Below the pieces are notes generated by a model. It was not told where the DNA came from, did no database searches, and saw only the letters and a program-made list of their open reading frames with translations. From assembly GCF_964355755.1 (NCBI RefSeq), contig NC_092673.1, forward strand, positions 18,855,001-18,919,000: a stretch of DNA of 64,000 nt. The letters run 5' to 3'. Positions 42,004 through 57,000 of this stretch are shown in pieces (within the stretch, counting starts at the first letter, position 1; every line of letters begins with the position of its first letter). This stretch comes from Antedon mediterranea (lineage: Eukaryota; Echinodermata; Crinoidea; Comatulida; Antedonidae). The position numbers were made by a program, and so were the translations under genes.

Positions 42004-45000
42004 GTAAGTACTAGTTAAAGGACAGTGAAATTAACTATGAAATATGCAAGTTAACTATTAAAAAAATAATGATTCATTTTAAAAACCAATTCCCTAATAT
42101 CGCAGCCTTAAAAGTAACTCAAGTTCACTAATGGTTTCAAATTTATTTATTTTTTTAATTTATTTATTTATTCGGTATATAAATATATATTACAAAACGA
42201 CAGTCAAGGACTGAAATGAAATGTATTACAAATGACTAAAAATTAGTTAAAATTGCTATAAAAATAGAAACATCTTAATAAAATTAGATATCGTACCATA
42301 CAATTAAAAACATACATGAATAAAAAACCTTAAAACATTCACTTATTACATATCTAAAAAAGAGCTAGTGGTGCCTATTAATTATATCCACCATGGTGGG
42401 AACTGGAGACGACCTAAGTCTGCTGGTTTTACAATGAGGTACTTCTAGAAAGCGGTTGACTCTGAGAGACCGAGCTGGCTTATGAAGAGGGGGAAGTATT
42501 TCTCTAAACAGCTCGGATTTTCACTTCAAATTTAACTCCAAGCATAATGTTTACAGCACTTAAAAGTGACCCAAGTTCTTTATTGTTTTCAAATGATTTT
42601 CACTTCAGATTTAATCGCAACCATGAAGTTACAGATGGAATAGCAGTGATAAGAACTGTAAGCACAACATGGAAAGAGGATACAGAGGATAGTGGTAAAC
42701 ATGAATAAATTTAGCTTTTCATCCCTCTTGCAGTGAATTATGATAAACTATTGAAAGATAATTGGAGATCAATACCACTACTGACATATAGTAGTATATT
42801 ATTGGATACTATGTTAATGTTGATATGAACAGTCATGTAACTGACTGATTTCTGCATGATTTTTTTTTCACATATTAAATATTGTTACTCCTGATCTTTT
42901 CTGATGCAAAACATTTGATGGTTTGCTTATTTCAGGATTGTATTTCATGCAATTTACATATATCAATTAGTTTGAAGTGATAACCTAATAATCAAATATT
43001 ATTCACTTAAATCAACACAAGGACCTACAGAAATAAATAACTTTGTTTTGTTATTTTCAGGTAATCCCTCAAAACAGTTTACAAAATTTGTCGCTGACAA
43101 AATGAGAACAATGAAAACTGAAAACGTATGTCAACAACATTTTATTTAAAACATTAAAATAATACAAAAGCCATTTATACTTCTTTTATTTTGGGAAAGA
43201 TATCAATCTAGTCCACTGGACTTACTAACGTAAGTTCAGTGAACTAGATTGATATCTTTCCACACAAAAAATTACACTACCTGGATAAATAAGAATATTC
43301 ATATCCGCATTTATACTATTATTACTAGCCTAAACTGAGGGGTTTGTTTTCTTAATGTAAATCAATGATTCTTTAACAAGCAAATCAAAAATAATGTGCT
43401 TTGGAAAGTAAATGTATTTTCTATTTAGGTAAATATAAAGAATATTTAAATTAATATAGCTCATCGACGATGAGCTATGCTCGACGCGATTATGAGATCA
43501 TGTTCCGAATATGAGCACTGTTTCAATATTTTAATAGTATGATTTATAAAGAATATTTAACTATTTATAAGGTTTGTTTTCATTATATGAGTTAGGTTGT
43601 CCAGAAACCACCTAAAGATGATAATGATTCTAAAAATATTGAGGGCCATGATGATATTAATGACAACCACACCAATATTGAAGACAACTACAACAAAGAT
43701 GATGATCATGACAACCACAGCAAAGATGATGATCATGACAACCACAGCAAAGATGATGATCATGACAACCACAGCAAAGATGATGATTATGACAACCACA
43801 GCAAAGATGATGATCATGACAAACAGAGCAGTCATGGTAATGATTAGTTTGTGTAACTTTTAAAATTCTGTTTTTTTAAACAATAGTATTAAGAATTATG
43901 TAATATTATATTGATGAATCTTTTTAATGACTGTAACATAACATGTGTAATACTGAGTTTTGATCCCATTCACAATATAGTGGAGTTATATAACTGTACC
44001 TTGATCGTGCCGTTTTACAACCATTGAATTGGAAGGTAATACTGTATCTGCTGTAATAGAAATGTAATTATTTGCAGTTCTAAATTAATTTGTTTTTCTA
44101 GTATTTTCCAACTTGACTAAATTTATTTGTATTTATATGATTAAATTAAATTTTGAGTAAAATGCTATACAATTTGTAAAGATAATGACTACAACAGAGA
44201 TAATGATAATGACTAAAACAATGTGGTGATGATACAATGACTATAATAATTATGTATACAAAAACAATGATGAGAATGATTGTTATGAGTATAACATTGT
44301 TGGCAATTACATTGATGATGATGACCATGACGATGATGTTAATTATGACAAAAACTACAACATAGATGATAAGAGTGATGAAAACTATAACATTGATGAT
44401 AATAGTGATAAAAACTAAAACATTAATGATATTAGTGATGAAAACTATAACATGGATAATAATAGTGATGAAAACTATAACATTGATGATATTAGTGATG
44501 AAAACTATAACATTGATGATAATAGTGATGAAAACTATAACATTGATGATATTAGTGATGAAAACTATAACATTGATGATAATAGTGATGAAAACTATAA
44601 CATTGATGATAATAGTGATGAAAACTATAACATTGATGATATTAGTGATGAAAACTATAACATTGATGATATTAGTGATGAAAACTATAACATTGATGAT
44701 AATGAACAATAACAATGATGATAATGATGAAAACTATGATAATCAGATTACAACAATGTTGCTTTTTGCATGTGGAGTTTTACAACAAAAATCTGTTTCA
44801 GCTACAGGTACTGACATTGCTGACATTGATACAAAACAGCAGTTAGATAAAGATGTAATACAGTATATTGAGGACAATAAGGAGGAAACCTTTAAAGACA
44901 CGTTTAACATCTGGGATCACGGTGGACAACTGATATATCATGGTATACATCGCGTAAGTTATGATGTGTTTGTCTATACATGGTATTTATCAACATAATA

Positions 45001-48000
45001 GTAGCATTATTATTGATATGCAGACATTGCTCAAATAGTTTCTGCACAAAGGCTCTGTTAGAAGTTTCAAATAGTTCACTACAAAAACATTTTAACTCTA
45101 CAGTAGGTTGGCCAGTTTGAGTATGAGAAAAATATAACCTATGGAAATACAAATAAACAGTACATTTTAGTGAAAATCTTGCTAGTACTTACTTGTCTTC
45201 TCATCTGCCATTTGGAAGGTACATGACCTCCTCCACACTTTTCTATTTAGTGTTTCTTCTTTTAGTTCAGATTATGTATTTATATTGTTTAATCTATATA
45301 GCATAACTTTCTTTTTCCTCCTTCTTCTTTTACCATCATATCTTTTCTATTAACAATTTTCAATAGTCCTCCTTCCCTCCTTTCAGATCCATACAAACTT
45401 TGAAGGTGACATACATGATTTTAGTTTTCCTATTATTTTTTCCCCCTTATGTATTCTATCCATTGTTATTATTATTATTATTATTAATCGTCGTCGTCAT
45501 CATCAATGTCATCATCAATATTATTATCAATATCAATATCATCATTATCTTCATCATTATCATCATCATTATCATCATTATTATTATTAATATTAATATT
45601 ATTAATATTATTATTAATATTATCCGTTGACAATTCATTATATACAGTATTTACAGTAAATCCTATTAATCCATAATTTCTGTTTTTAATGTGTACTGAT
45701 TCTAGTTTTCTTAGGTGAGTTATTGTATATTTCTGCAAAAATATTGTTTTAAATGAATTTGTACAAGAGAAGAAGTATTTGGTAAAAAAATAAATTGTAT
45801 TAAAACATTTTATATAAAGTTCTTTAGTTATAGATTTGTCTAAATATCAGAAAGTAGTGTATAACCAGTATAATGCTTGCTTTTTGCAGATGTTCATGAC
45901 ATTGGAAGCACTTTATATTGTGGTGTTCGATCTCCGTGTGAACCTTGAGGATCCTGCTATTTTCATTGATGCAAATGGAGTAAGTATTTGTAGGCCATGT
46001 AAAGTAATGTTTTGGAGGGACCTTAGTAGCAGTTAACCCACTATTCTAAACTGGAGGAGTTACCCTCTTTAAAGATGGTTGAAATATAAGTATTGTAGTT
46101 ATGTCCATGGGCTGGGAGCAGTAACCCCCTGCAACCTACATTTTTGGTATTTTTATGTACCTAAATATCCGGTGAACTAAAAAATATATGTTAACATCAA
46201 ATATCCTCATTCCCGAGATGGGTTTTTAACAGATTTTTAAAAGCGATTTAATTTCAGATTTTTTACCAATTTTGGGGTAAGGGGGTAATACAAATAGCCA
46301 TAAGTACAGTTTTCCTTGAACATTCATTCTTGGTATCAATGTATAGAGTATTGTCTGTTCTACAATTTGATATAAAATATGTGGTAATTAAATAATTAAT
46401 GACATTACAAATAATTAAATATGCCAATATTATTGTTTAAAAATTGGCTAAAGTGATTCATATATGATAGGTATACACATTCTGATTCATATAACCATTT
46501 TTAGGTACATGTATATACAGTAGCTATAAATATGTACACAACTTAACAAAACAATCAGTTTCATTATTTTCCGTACATTTTTGGGGTAGGGTTAATAACA
46601 GTAGTGATAAGTATAATTTTCCTTGATGAAATCTTTACAAATAGATATTAGTATGTAGAGTAAGTCTGTCTGTTTTACATTTTGATTTTACATTTAGTGT
46701 AATTGGATAATTAACGACCTCACATTAGGTCAAAAGGTCACATTTAGAAAAAAATAGGTACTGTATCTACAAACCTGTAAATGTATAATTAAAATACCTA
46801 AATTAATCTTCATCTGAATCACTATCTTCACCGTAAGAAAGTTCACTTGCATCAGAATTACGCTCCTCATCATCTTCCTGAAATTTTTTATTATCAAGTT
46901 TATCAAGAATATCAACTAGGTTTTGTGGTAAAATTTTGTTAGATGTCCATTCTGATCCATTATCTGTTGCAGTCCACCTCTAAATAATTTGTATTCCAGA
47001 TAACTGAATGGCATGATGCAGCAAAATAAAGAAGATGTCACTGTCAGGACTCCTAATTCTAGCATATTTAAAGCCCCTCTCTCTTCCATAAAAGCAATAT
47101 AGTATCACTCTTGAGTCTGTCTCTTCTTGACTGGATTGAAGGTTGATCCGCTCTGTTGTTGATATGGTACTATATACCGTCTGATATTATCTGATGTGCT
47201 TTTCCATCACAAATAAAAATCACTTCTCTATCTACTAGCTTTGTTGCAAATGAGTTGAATAAGCTTCAAGTTTAATTGTGGCTAAAATAATTAAATTGTA
47301 TGATAGTTTTTTTATAATATATATAAATAGAATTTTTTTTTTTTCAGGATGAACGTAAACATCATTGGACCAATCTCCAATTCATATTATCTTACATCCT
47401 GTCAGTTTATTCTCATAGTCGTGATATAAGAAAAAACAAAGAAAAGAGAGTTCACGAACCAACTATCCTTATTGTGGGTACACATAAGGCTGAGCTTGGT
47501 GGAACTGAAGAAGAACAAAATGCTAAGGTAATACTGTTTCTATTTTTACGTTTACTGAAATTAGCCACAACCAAGAATACATTGCAGGTCTATATTAGAA
47601 ACTGAGTACTGGAGTAGTGTATCAATTAATTTGATTACTTAAGTCTATCCTGCAATTAATAAAAGTGGTAGTCCAGAGTTACAAAAAAGTTTTTGAATAT
47701 TACTTAGAATAAAGGACATTAATTGACCCATGTTATGATATAAATATATATTTTTTGTTATTAGGCAAAATCAAAATTTGAAAAGCTTAAACATGCACTT
47801 GGAGAGAAACTGAAAGTTCATGTGTATAACACCTATTTTGCCATCGAAAACAGTAAAGAAACAACAGATGAGAGCTTTAGCAAACTCAAAAAGGTTATTG
47901 ATGAGCTTATGGAAACTTTAGAAAGGCCTGTTCCTTTGAAGTGGATGCGTTTTCGATGTGACATACATAAACTAAGGAGAGAAAAACACTTTTCTTTGTG

Positions 48001-51000
48001 TCGTGTTGAAGAGGTAAATTAAATTTAATGTTTTGTTTTTGGTAGTAAATAATAGAATCTAAAAAAGCATAAACAAAATAATTTTCCCACTATTAAAAAA
48101 CAATTAATGTTAGTAAATATAATAATATTGATTAGTAATATGATCCTAATCATGTTAGTATGGTTTCTTATCTGAGCCAGACCACTAAAAAACCTAGTAA
48201 TATTTATGGAATATTCATTGCTATGTTGCCATTCTGTGAGAAAGAAACGCTGTATAATCCCCCTTGGCTATGTGAGAGTGGCATTTTCCTTCAGATCCAA
48301 CATTATGCAGTAAATGACAAAAAATGAACTTTTCTATATGGTAATTGTACATCAAAATATTTCGTGCTGTAAAGCGTCGTTTCACAAAGTATGGCCCGCA
48401 GCCCGAAACAGAATGTTTCAGCATGTAAGATCCTTTATTTTAACATAAACTTTGCGGAATACTACTGTAAATGACAGAAATAATGTTATAAATGACGTAT
48501 ACCTACCTATGATTTTATTTTTTTTCTTTAGCTCAAAAAGCTAGCAAGTAAGAATGGTATTGCAGATGAAAAACAACAATCAACCCTTCTTAACTTCCTG
48601 TATGATCTTGGTGAAATTGTTTACAGGCCTGACAACAAATTATTAGAAGATAAAGCGGTGTTAGATCCGATGCGGCTTGTTAAAATTGTTACTGCATTTG
48701 TAACAGTCATTAAACAAGAAGATCCAGTAAGTAGGCTCATAAAAATATTAATTCAGTGTTCCTTGGGGAAATAATAGGCACATGTGAATTCCTATATTAG
48801 TCATGTATCAAATGCAATATCTGCAAGTTACCTTACACAGTAGTTTAAATTTGAGTGGTATTTATTGTATATATATGTAATTTAAATATATTTGTTTGTT
48901 TTTTTTAGCCGGCCATGGATATTGATGCCTTTGCTAATCTTGACAAGGGCATACTGGAGGAAGACTTGTTGCGAGAATTATGGAAAGAGCATAAAGTTGA
49001 CGAAGGACAGAATTTTAAGTTTCTTGTAGCACTGATGATCCAATTAGGTTTCATTTGTGAGAGAAAGACAACCAGCAGCCAAGATGTGGCAAGTACATCT
49101 ACAGTAGGTTTTGTTAAGTTTCCTTTTCTAACATGTTATGTTTTGCATGAAGCTAATGTGAAAAAAACGATTTTTTATATGATACATAATTGGTAAAATT
49201 TTACATACAATTTCTAATTATTTGTAGCGTTATGACATATTTTGATTAAACTTTCTGCTGAAAGATGTTTTTAACATGTACATGAAATTAGTTTTCTTAA
49301 AAGAAATTTAAATGGCATTTTTACAAATCAACAATTTCAGGAATCTGTTGGAAAGCAATCATTTTTTGTGCCACTACGGCTTGCTTTCAAGACATCAAGT
49401 GAAGTGAAAGCAGTGCCTGATGAATTTCCAGCTATCAGTATCTATTACGACTTTAAGGGATATCTGCCAGATGTATTGTTTCCATATATGATTATTGATT
49501 TCCTCAACAAATTTCAAAAGAAAGACGTTGACCCAATACTGTCATATAATCATGCTGAACTTTACTTCGACCAAGATCATCATCTGACCTTATCTCTTGT
49601 CAAATTTGTGACTACGGAGGATGAAAGAAAGTTCTTGTTAAAGGTACTGTATCATATAATTTGTTGTGAATAAGTCATAATCTAAACATAAACTCAAATT
49701 CAAATATCAAAACATCACTTTTCTTCTTTTTTTCAGGTGACTATTAAAAGAACAAATGCTCCTAATGAAGCGAGTAATGAAGAACCCTCTTCTGAAGCAT
49801 GTAAAGAGGTTTGTTATCATTTCATATATCAGTTTGAAGAAGTATATGATTTTGTATAGATATTTTTGTTGATATCTATCTTGTAATATGACATGTTTTA
49901 AATTTGAGGTATCATTTTCCTAATTTTTTGTCATTGTATTTGACTGGTGTTTTCAATAATAAAAAACAGCTGACTATATTGCTAAGATGAAAATCTACTT
50001 ATAGAATTAAACTTGATGTGGAACATACTTTTTCATTTTAATTTGCTTCAGTTAATATTATTAATTAAATATGAATGATTATTCACAATTGCCTTATATA
50101 GCATTACATCTTTAAAAAATCAATGATATAATCTTCATATGATATAAATTTTAAACACCTTAAAGTACAGTTGTCAAAACTCAAACGTAATTCATTTTTA
50201 ATAGCTGCCAGTCAATAGCATGCCTACAAACTCTGAATTGTTATTATTTTAAGACTAAAGTATGATTATGAACTTGCAATTGAAACTTTAAATTTGGTAA
50301 GATTTTATAACATACAGTACATGGTGAACTATGTACAATGTTTGTATAATAGTGATACTTTTTTGTTTTACTTTTCCCTTTATAACTATATTGTATTGTA
50401 AATGTTTACTGAACACAACATTTTAAGAGTGTATGCTGCTGATTCAAAGTTGCTACATTGTGTTATATTGGTCAATTACAGTTAACTGTTTGTCCTTGGA
50501 AATCAACATTCAATTTGTATCTTTAGGTTTTGTTAACAATCCAGAAGTCAATTGAACCTTCTAAAGATGGTGGTAGAAGAGGGATTCAATATGAGAGATG
50601 CATACTTTGTGATGTATGTAGTGATACATCAGGAAAGAAGCACATTCAAAATCTTGATGACTTCCAGTACGAGAAATTGACATGCACCAAAACTGGCAAG
50701 TCTGTTACGATGGATGTTAAACGTTACAAGCAGCTATTTGTAGGTAAGAGTAATAACATAATCATAATCGTGTCGAGCATAGCTCATCACCGAAAGTTAC
50801 ATATTTTTTAGTTGTATGAAAAAATGTCTCTGGCAGGATTCGAACCTGCGACTTCTTGCTTACGGGGCAAATATCATACTATTAGACCACAGACACCCTC
50901 ACAATCAGTGGAGACTAACTAGTCATTGATCTCATGGCAGTCTTAATAAATATTATAGGATTGGCATTATTATATCTATACTCTCACAAGAGAATTGTTA

Positions 51001-54000
51001 GAAGTTAGGAATTGGACTAGCATGTGAGAGGCATGGGTTTGTATACTAGGCAACATGCGTTAGTCTCATTCTATAATCCTTCAGACGGGATGTAAAGCTG
51101 TTGGTCCTGGGTACATAAAATGTAAATGTCTACTATAAAAATATGGTACACTTTTTAAAAGGCACAAGGACATTGTTCAGATGGATTCATTCATATTTGT
51201 TAAGAACAATGACAATCGATAAAAGTTCTAAAGATTTTCAAACCTATAACATTTCTAAAAGCGGGAAATGCACTTTCCTGAATTTTAGAAGGCAAAAACA
51301 CACATACAAAAGCAAATATAATTTTACAGTATCAATGTATACACATCTGAAAGGATACAGACAATTTGGAAGGCACAAATACACACACACAAAATGTATG
51401 TAGACATAAGGATACAGACAATTTGGAAGGCACAAACACACACACACACACAAAATGTATGTAGACACAATTTGGAAGGCACAAACACACACACACAAAA
51501 TGTATGTAGACATAAGGATACAGACAATTTGGAAGGCACAAACACACACACAAAATGTATGTATAGACATCTGAAAGGATACAGACAATTTGGAAGGCAC
51601 AAACACACACACACAAAATTTATGTAGACATAAGGATACAGACATTTTCCAAAGGTAGTTTAGCTTTTCAATTTTTAGTACCGATCTTATCCAATTTAAA
51701 TTTGTTTTAAGTTTTATTTCTATTGAAAGAGTAAGTGATTATTTTAAGATAAAACAAGAACTACACAATCATGACATTTCACAAACTAACAAAAGCTATG
51801 ACATTTTAAAAAACATTTTTGTTTTATTTCAGAGAACCGGTGGAAAGTTACAACAGTGTTTAGTTTTCTAATTGGAGTTTTTGCTGTCTTGATAAATATA
51901 CTTGATGGACCAGCAAGAATGGCAACTTGCATTAGTGTTCTTGTATTAATTCTTGTTGGATTCTTTTGTCTACATCATCAATTGTCCAAGTCCTGTACTC
52001 AGGAAGGTTATAAATCAATGGATGTTAAACGATACAAGAGACTATTTGGAGGTAAAAATAATGAGACAAGTTTAATTTAATTTGTCATTTTTTACCAAAA
52101 AAAACAAATAAGTACAGTGACAACAACAAAATAAATGAAAATAGAAAACAAACTGTTAAAGTAACAAACTGTGATATCTTACCAGTAGTAGTACTATCAG
52201 AATCATTATTGATAATCTATACATTGTTACAACATGCTGCTATTAGCTGTGATATCTTGATTCCTCTTACCAGTAGTAGTACTATCAGAATCATTATTGA
52301 TAATCTATACATTGTTACAACATGCTGCTATTAGCTGTGGTATCTTCATTCCTCTTACCAGTAGTAGTACTATCAGAATCATTATTGATAATCTATACAT
52401 TGTTACAACATGCTGCTATTAGCTGTGATATCTTGATTCCTCTTACCAGTAGTAGTACTATCAGAATCATTATTGATAATCTATACATTGTTACAACATG
52501 CTGCTATTTAGCTGTGATATCTTCATTCCTCTTACCAGTAGTAGTACTATCAGAATCATTATTGATAATCTATACATTGTTACAACATGCTGCTATTAGC
52601 TGTGATATCTTGATTCCTCTTACCAGTAGTAGTACTATCAGAATCATTATTGATAATCTATACATTGTTACAACATGCTGCTATTAGCTGTGATATCTTC
52701 ATTCCTCTTACCAGTAGTAGTACTATCAGAATCATTATTGATAATCTATACATTGTTACAACATGCTGCTATTAGCTGTGATATCTTCATTCCTCTTACC
52801 AGTAGTAGTACTATCAGAATCATTATTGATAATCTATACATTGTTACAACATGCTGCTATTAGCTGTGATATCTTCATTCCTCTTACCAGTAGTAGTACT
52901 ATCAGAATCATTATTGATAATCTATACATTGTTACAACATGCTGTTATTAGCTGTGATATCTTCATTCCTCTTACCAGTAGTAGTACTATCAGAATCATT
53001 ATTGATAATCTATACATTGTTACAACATGCTGCTATTGGCTGTGATATCTTCATTCCTCTACCAGTAGTAGTACTATCAGAATCATTATTGATAATCTAT
53101 ACATTGTTACAACATGCTGCTATTAGCTGTGATATCTTGATTCCTCTTACCAGTAGTAGTACTATCAGAATCATTATTGATAATCTATACATTGTTACAA
53201 CATGCTGCTATTAGCTGTGATATCTTCATTCCTCTTACCAGTAGTAGTACTATCAGAATCATTATTGATAATCTATACATTGTTACAACATGCTGCTATT
53301 AGCTGTGATATCTTCATTCCTCTTACCAGTAGTAGTACTATCAGAATCATTATTGATAATCTATACATTGTTACAACATGCTGTTATTAGCTGTGATATC
53401 TTCATTCCTCTTACCAGTAGTAGTACTATCAGAATCATTATTGATAATCTATACATTGTTACAACATGCTGTTATTAGCTGTGATATCTTCATTCCTCTT
53501 ACCAGTAGTAGTACTATCAGAATCATTATTGATAATCTATACATTGTTACAACATGCTGTTATTAGCTGTGATATCTTGATTCCTCTTACCAGTAGTAGT
53601 ACTATCAGAATCATTATTGATAATCTATACATTGTTACAACATGCTGCTATTTAGCTGTGATATCTTCATTCCTCTTACCAGTAGTAGTACTATCAGAAT
53701 CATTATTGATAATCTATACATTGTTACAACATGCTGCTATTTAGCTGTGATATCTTCATTCCTCTTACCAGTAGTAGTACTATCAGAATCATTATTGATA
53801 ATCTATACATTGTTACAACATGCTGCTATTTAGCTGTGATATCTTCATTCCTCTTACCAGTAGTAGTACTATCAGAATCATTATTGATAATCTATACATT
53901 GTTACAACATGCTGCTATTTAGCTGTGATATCTTCATTCCTCTTACCAGTAGTAGTACTATCAGAATCATTATTGATAATCTATACATTGTTACAACATG

Positions 54001-57000
54001 CTGCTATTAGCTGTGATATCTTCATTCCTCTTACCAGTAGTAGTACTATCAGAATCATTATTGATAATCTATACATTGTTACAACATGCTGTTATTAGCT
54101 GTGATATCTTAATTCCTCTTACCAGTAGTAGTACTATCAGAATCATTATTGATAATCTATACATTGTTACAACATGCTGCTATTAGCTGTGATATCTTCA
54201 TTCCTCCTACCAGTAGTAGTACTATCAGAATCATTATTGATAATCTATACATTGTTACAACATGCTGTTATTAGCTGTGATATCTTCATTCCTCTTACCA
54301 GTAGTAGTACTATCAGAATCATTATTGATAATCTATACATTGTTACAACATGCTGCTATTTAGCTGTGATATCTTCATTCCTCTTACCAGTAGTAGTACT
54401 ATCAGAATCATTATTGATAATCTATACATTGTTACAACATGCTGCTATTTAGCTGTGATATCTTCATTCCTCTTACCAGTAGTAGTACTATCAGAATCAT
54501 TATTGATAATCTATACATTGTTACAACATGCTGCTATTTAGCTGTGATATCTTCATTCCTCTTACCAGTAGTAGTACTATCAGAATCATTATTGATAATC
54601 TATACATTGTTACAACATGCTGCTATTAGCTGTGATATCTTCATTCCTCTTACCAGTAGTAGTACTATCAGAATCATTATTGATAATCTATACATTGTTA
54701 CAACATGCTGTTATTAGCTGTGATATCTTAATTCCTCTTACCAGTAGTAGTACTATCAGAATCATTATTGATAATCTATACATTGTTACAACATGCTGCT
54801 ATTAGCTGTGATATCTTCATTCCTCCTACCAGTAGTAGTACTATCAGAATCATTATTGATAATCTATACATTGTTACAACATGCTGTTATTAGCTGTGAT
54901 ATCTTCATTCCTCTTACCAGTAGTAGTACTATCAGAATCATTATTGATAATCTATACATTGTTACAACATGCTGCTATTAGCTGTGATATCTTCATTCCT
55001 CTTACCAGTAGTAGTACTATCAGAATCATTATTGATAATCTATACATTGTTACAACATGCTGCTATTAGCTGTGATATCTTCATTCCTCTTACCAGTAGT
55101 AGTACTATCAGAATCATTATTGATAATCTATACATTGTTACAACATGCTGCTATTAGCTGTGGTATCCTCATTCCTCTTATCAGTAGTAGTACTATCAGA
55201 ATCATTATTGATAATCTATACATTGTTACAACATGCTGCTATTAGCTGTGATATCTTCATTCCTCTTACCAGTAGTAGTACTATCAGAATCATTATTGAT
55301 AATCTATACATTGTTACAACATGCTGCTATTAGCTGTGATATCTTCATTCCTCTTACTAGTAATAGTACTATCAGAATCATTATTGATAATCTATACATT
55401 GTTACAACATGCTGCTATTAGCTGTGATATCTTCATTCCTCTTACCAGTAATAGTACTATCAGAATCATTATTGATAATCTATACATTGTTACAACATGC
55501 TGCTATTAGCTGTGATATCTTCATTCCTCTTACCAGTAATAGTACTATCAGAATCATTATTGATAATCTATACATTGTTACAACATGCTGCTATTAGCTG
55601 TGATATCTTCATTCCTCCTACCAGTAGTAGTACTATCAGAATCATTATTGATAATCTATACATTGTTACAACATGCTGTTATTAGCTGTGATATCTTCAT
55701 TCCTCTTACCAGTAGTAGTACTATCAGGATCATTATTGATAATCTATACATTGTTACAACATGCTGCTATTTAGCTGTGATATCTTCATTCCTCTTACCA
55801 GTAGTAGTACTATCAGAATCATTATTGATAATCTATACATTGTTACAACATGCTGCTATTTAGCTGTGATATCTTCATTCCTCTTACCAGTAGTAGTACT
55901 ATCAGAATCATTATTGATAATCTATACATTGTTACAACATGCTGCTATTTAGCTGTGATATCTTCATTCCTCTTACCAGTAGTAGTACTATCAGAATAAT
56001 TATTGATAATCTATACATTGTTACAACATGCTGCTATTAGCTGTGATATCTTCATTCCTCTTACCAGTAGTAGTATTATCAGAATCATTATTGATAATCT
56101 ATACATTGTTACAACATGCTGTTATTAGCTGTGATATCTTAATTCCTCTTACCAGTAGTAGTACTATCATAATCATTATTGATAATCTATACATTGTTAC
56201 AACATGCTGCTATTAGCTGTGATATCTTCATTCCTCCTACCAGTAGTAGTACTATCAGAATCATTATTGATAATCTATACATTGTTACAACATGCTGTTA
56301 TTAGCTGTGATATCTTCATTCCTCTTACCAGTAGTAGTACTATCAGAATCATTATTGATAATCTATACATTGTTACAACATGCTGCTATTAGCTGTGATA
56401 TCTTCATTCCTCTTACCAGTAGTAGTACTATCAGAATCATTATTGATAATCTATACATTGTTACAACATGCTGCTATTAGCTGTGATATCTTCATTCCTC
56501 TTACCAGTAGTAGTACTATCAGAATCATTATTGATAATCTATACATTGTTACAACATGCTGCTATTAGCTGTGGTATCCTCATTCCTCTTACCAGTAGTA
56601 GTACTATCAGAATCATTATTGATAATCTATACATTGTTACAACATGCTGCTATTAGCTGTGATATCTTCATTCCTCTTACCAGTAGTAGTACTATCAGAA
56701 TCATTATTGATAATCTATACATTGTTACAACATGCTGCTATTAGCTGTGATATCTTCATTCCTCTTACCAGTAGTAGTACTATCAGAATCATTATTGATA
56801 ATCTATACATTGTTACAACATGCTGCTATTAGCTGTGGTATCCTCATTCCTCTTATCAGTAGTAGTACTATCAGAATCATTATTGATAATCTATACATTG
56901 TTACAACATGCTGCTATTAGCTGTGATATCTTCATTCCTCTTACCAGTAGTAGTACTATCAGAATCATTATTGATAATCTATACATTGTTACAACATGCT

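Noticed and set aside
43557-43863. Met/Thr-rich and Ile/Val-rich frames over the 27-bp repeat
   Set aside because: Wrong frames; the phase-compatible frame between splice sites is the Asp/His one.
44146-44998. Val/Ile-rich (minus) and Met/Lys/Thr-rich (plus) frames of about 190-210 codons
   Set aside because: Products of the 30-bp intron array; the plus frame runs into a real exon only because no stop intervenes.
51244-51645. Minus-strand Cys/Val-rich frames of 94-133 codons
   Set aside because: They are translations of CA-rich minisatellite in three overlapping frames.
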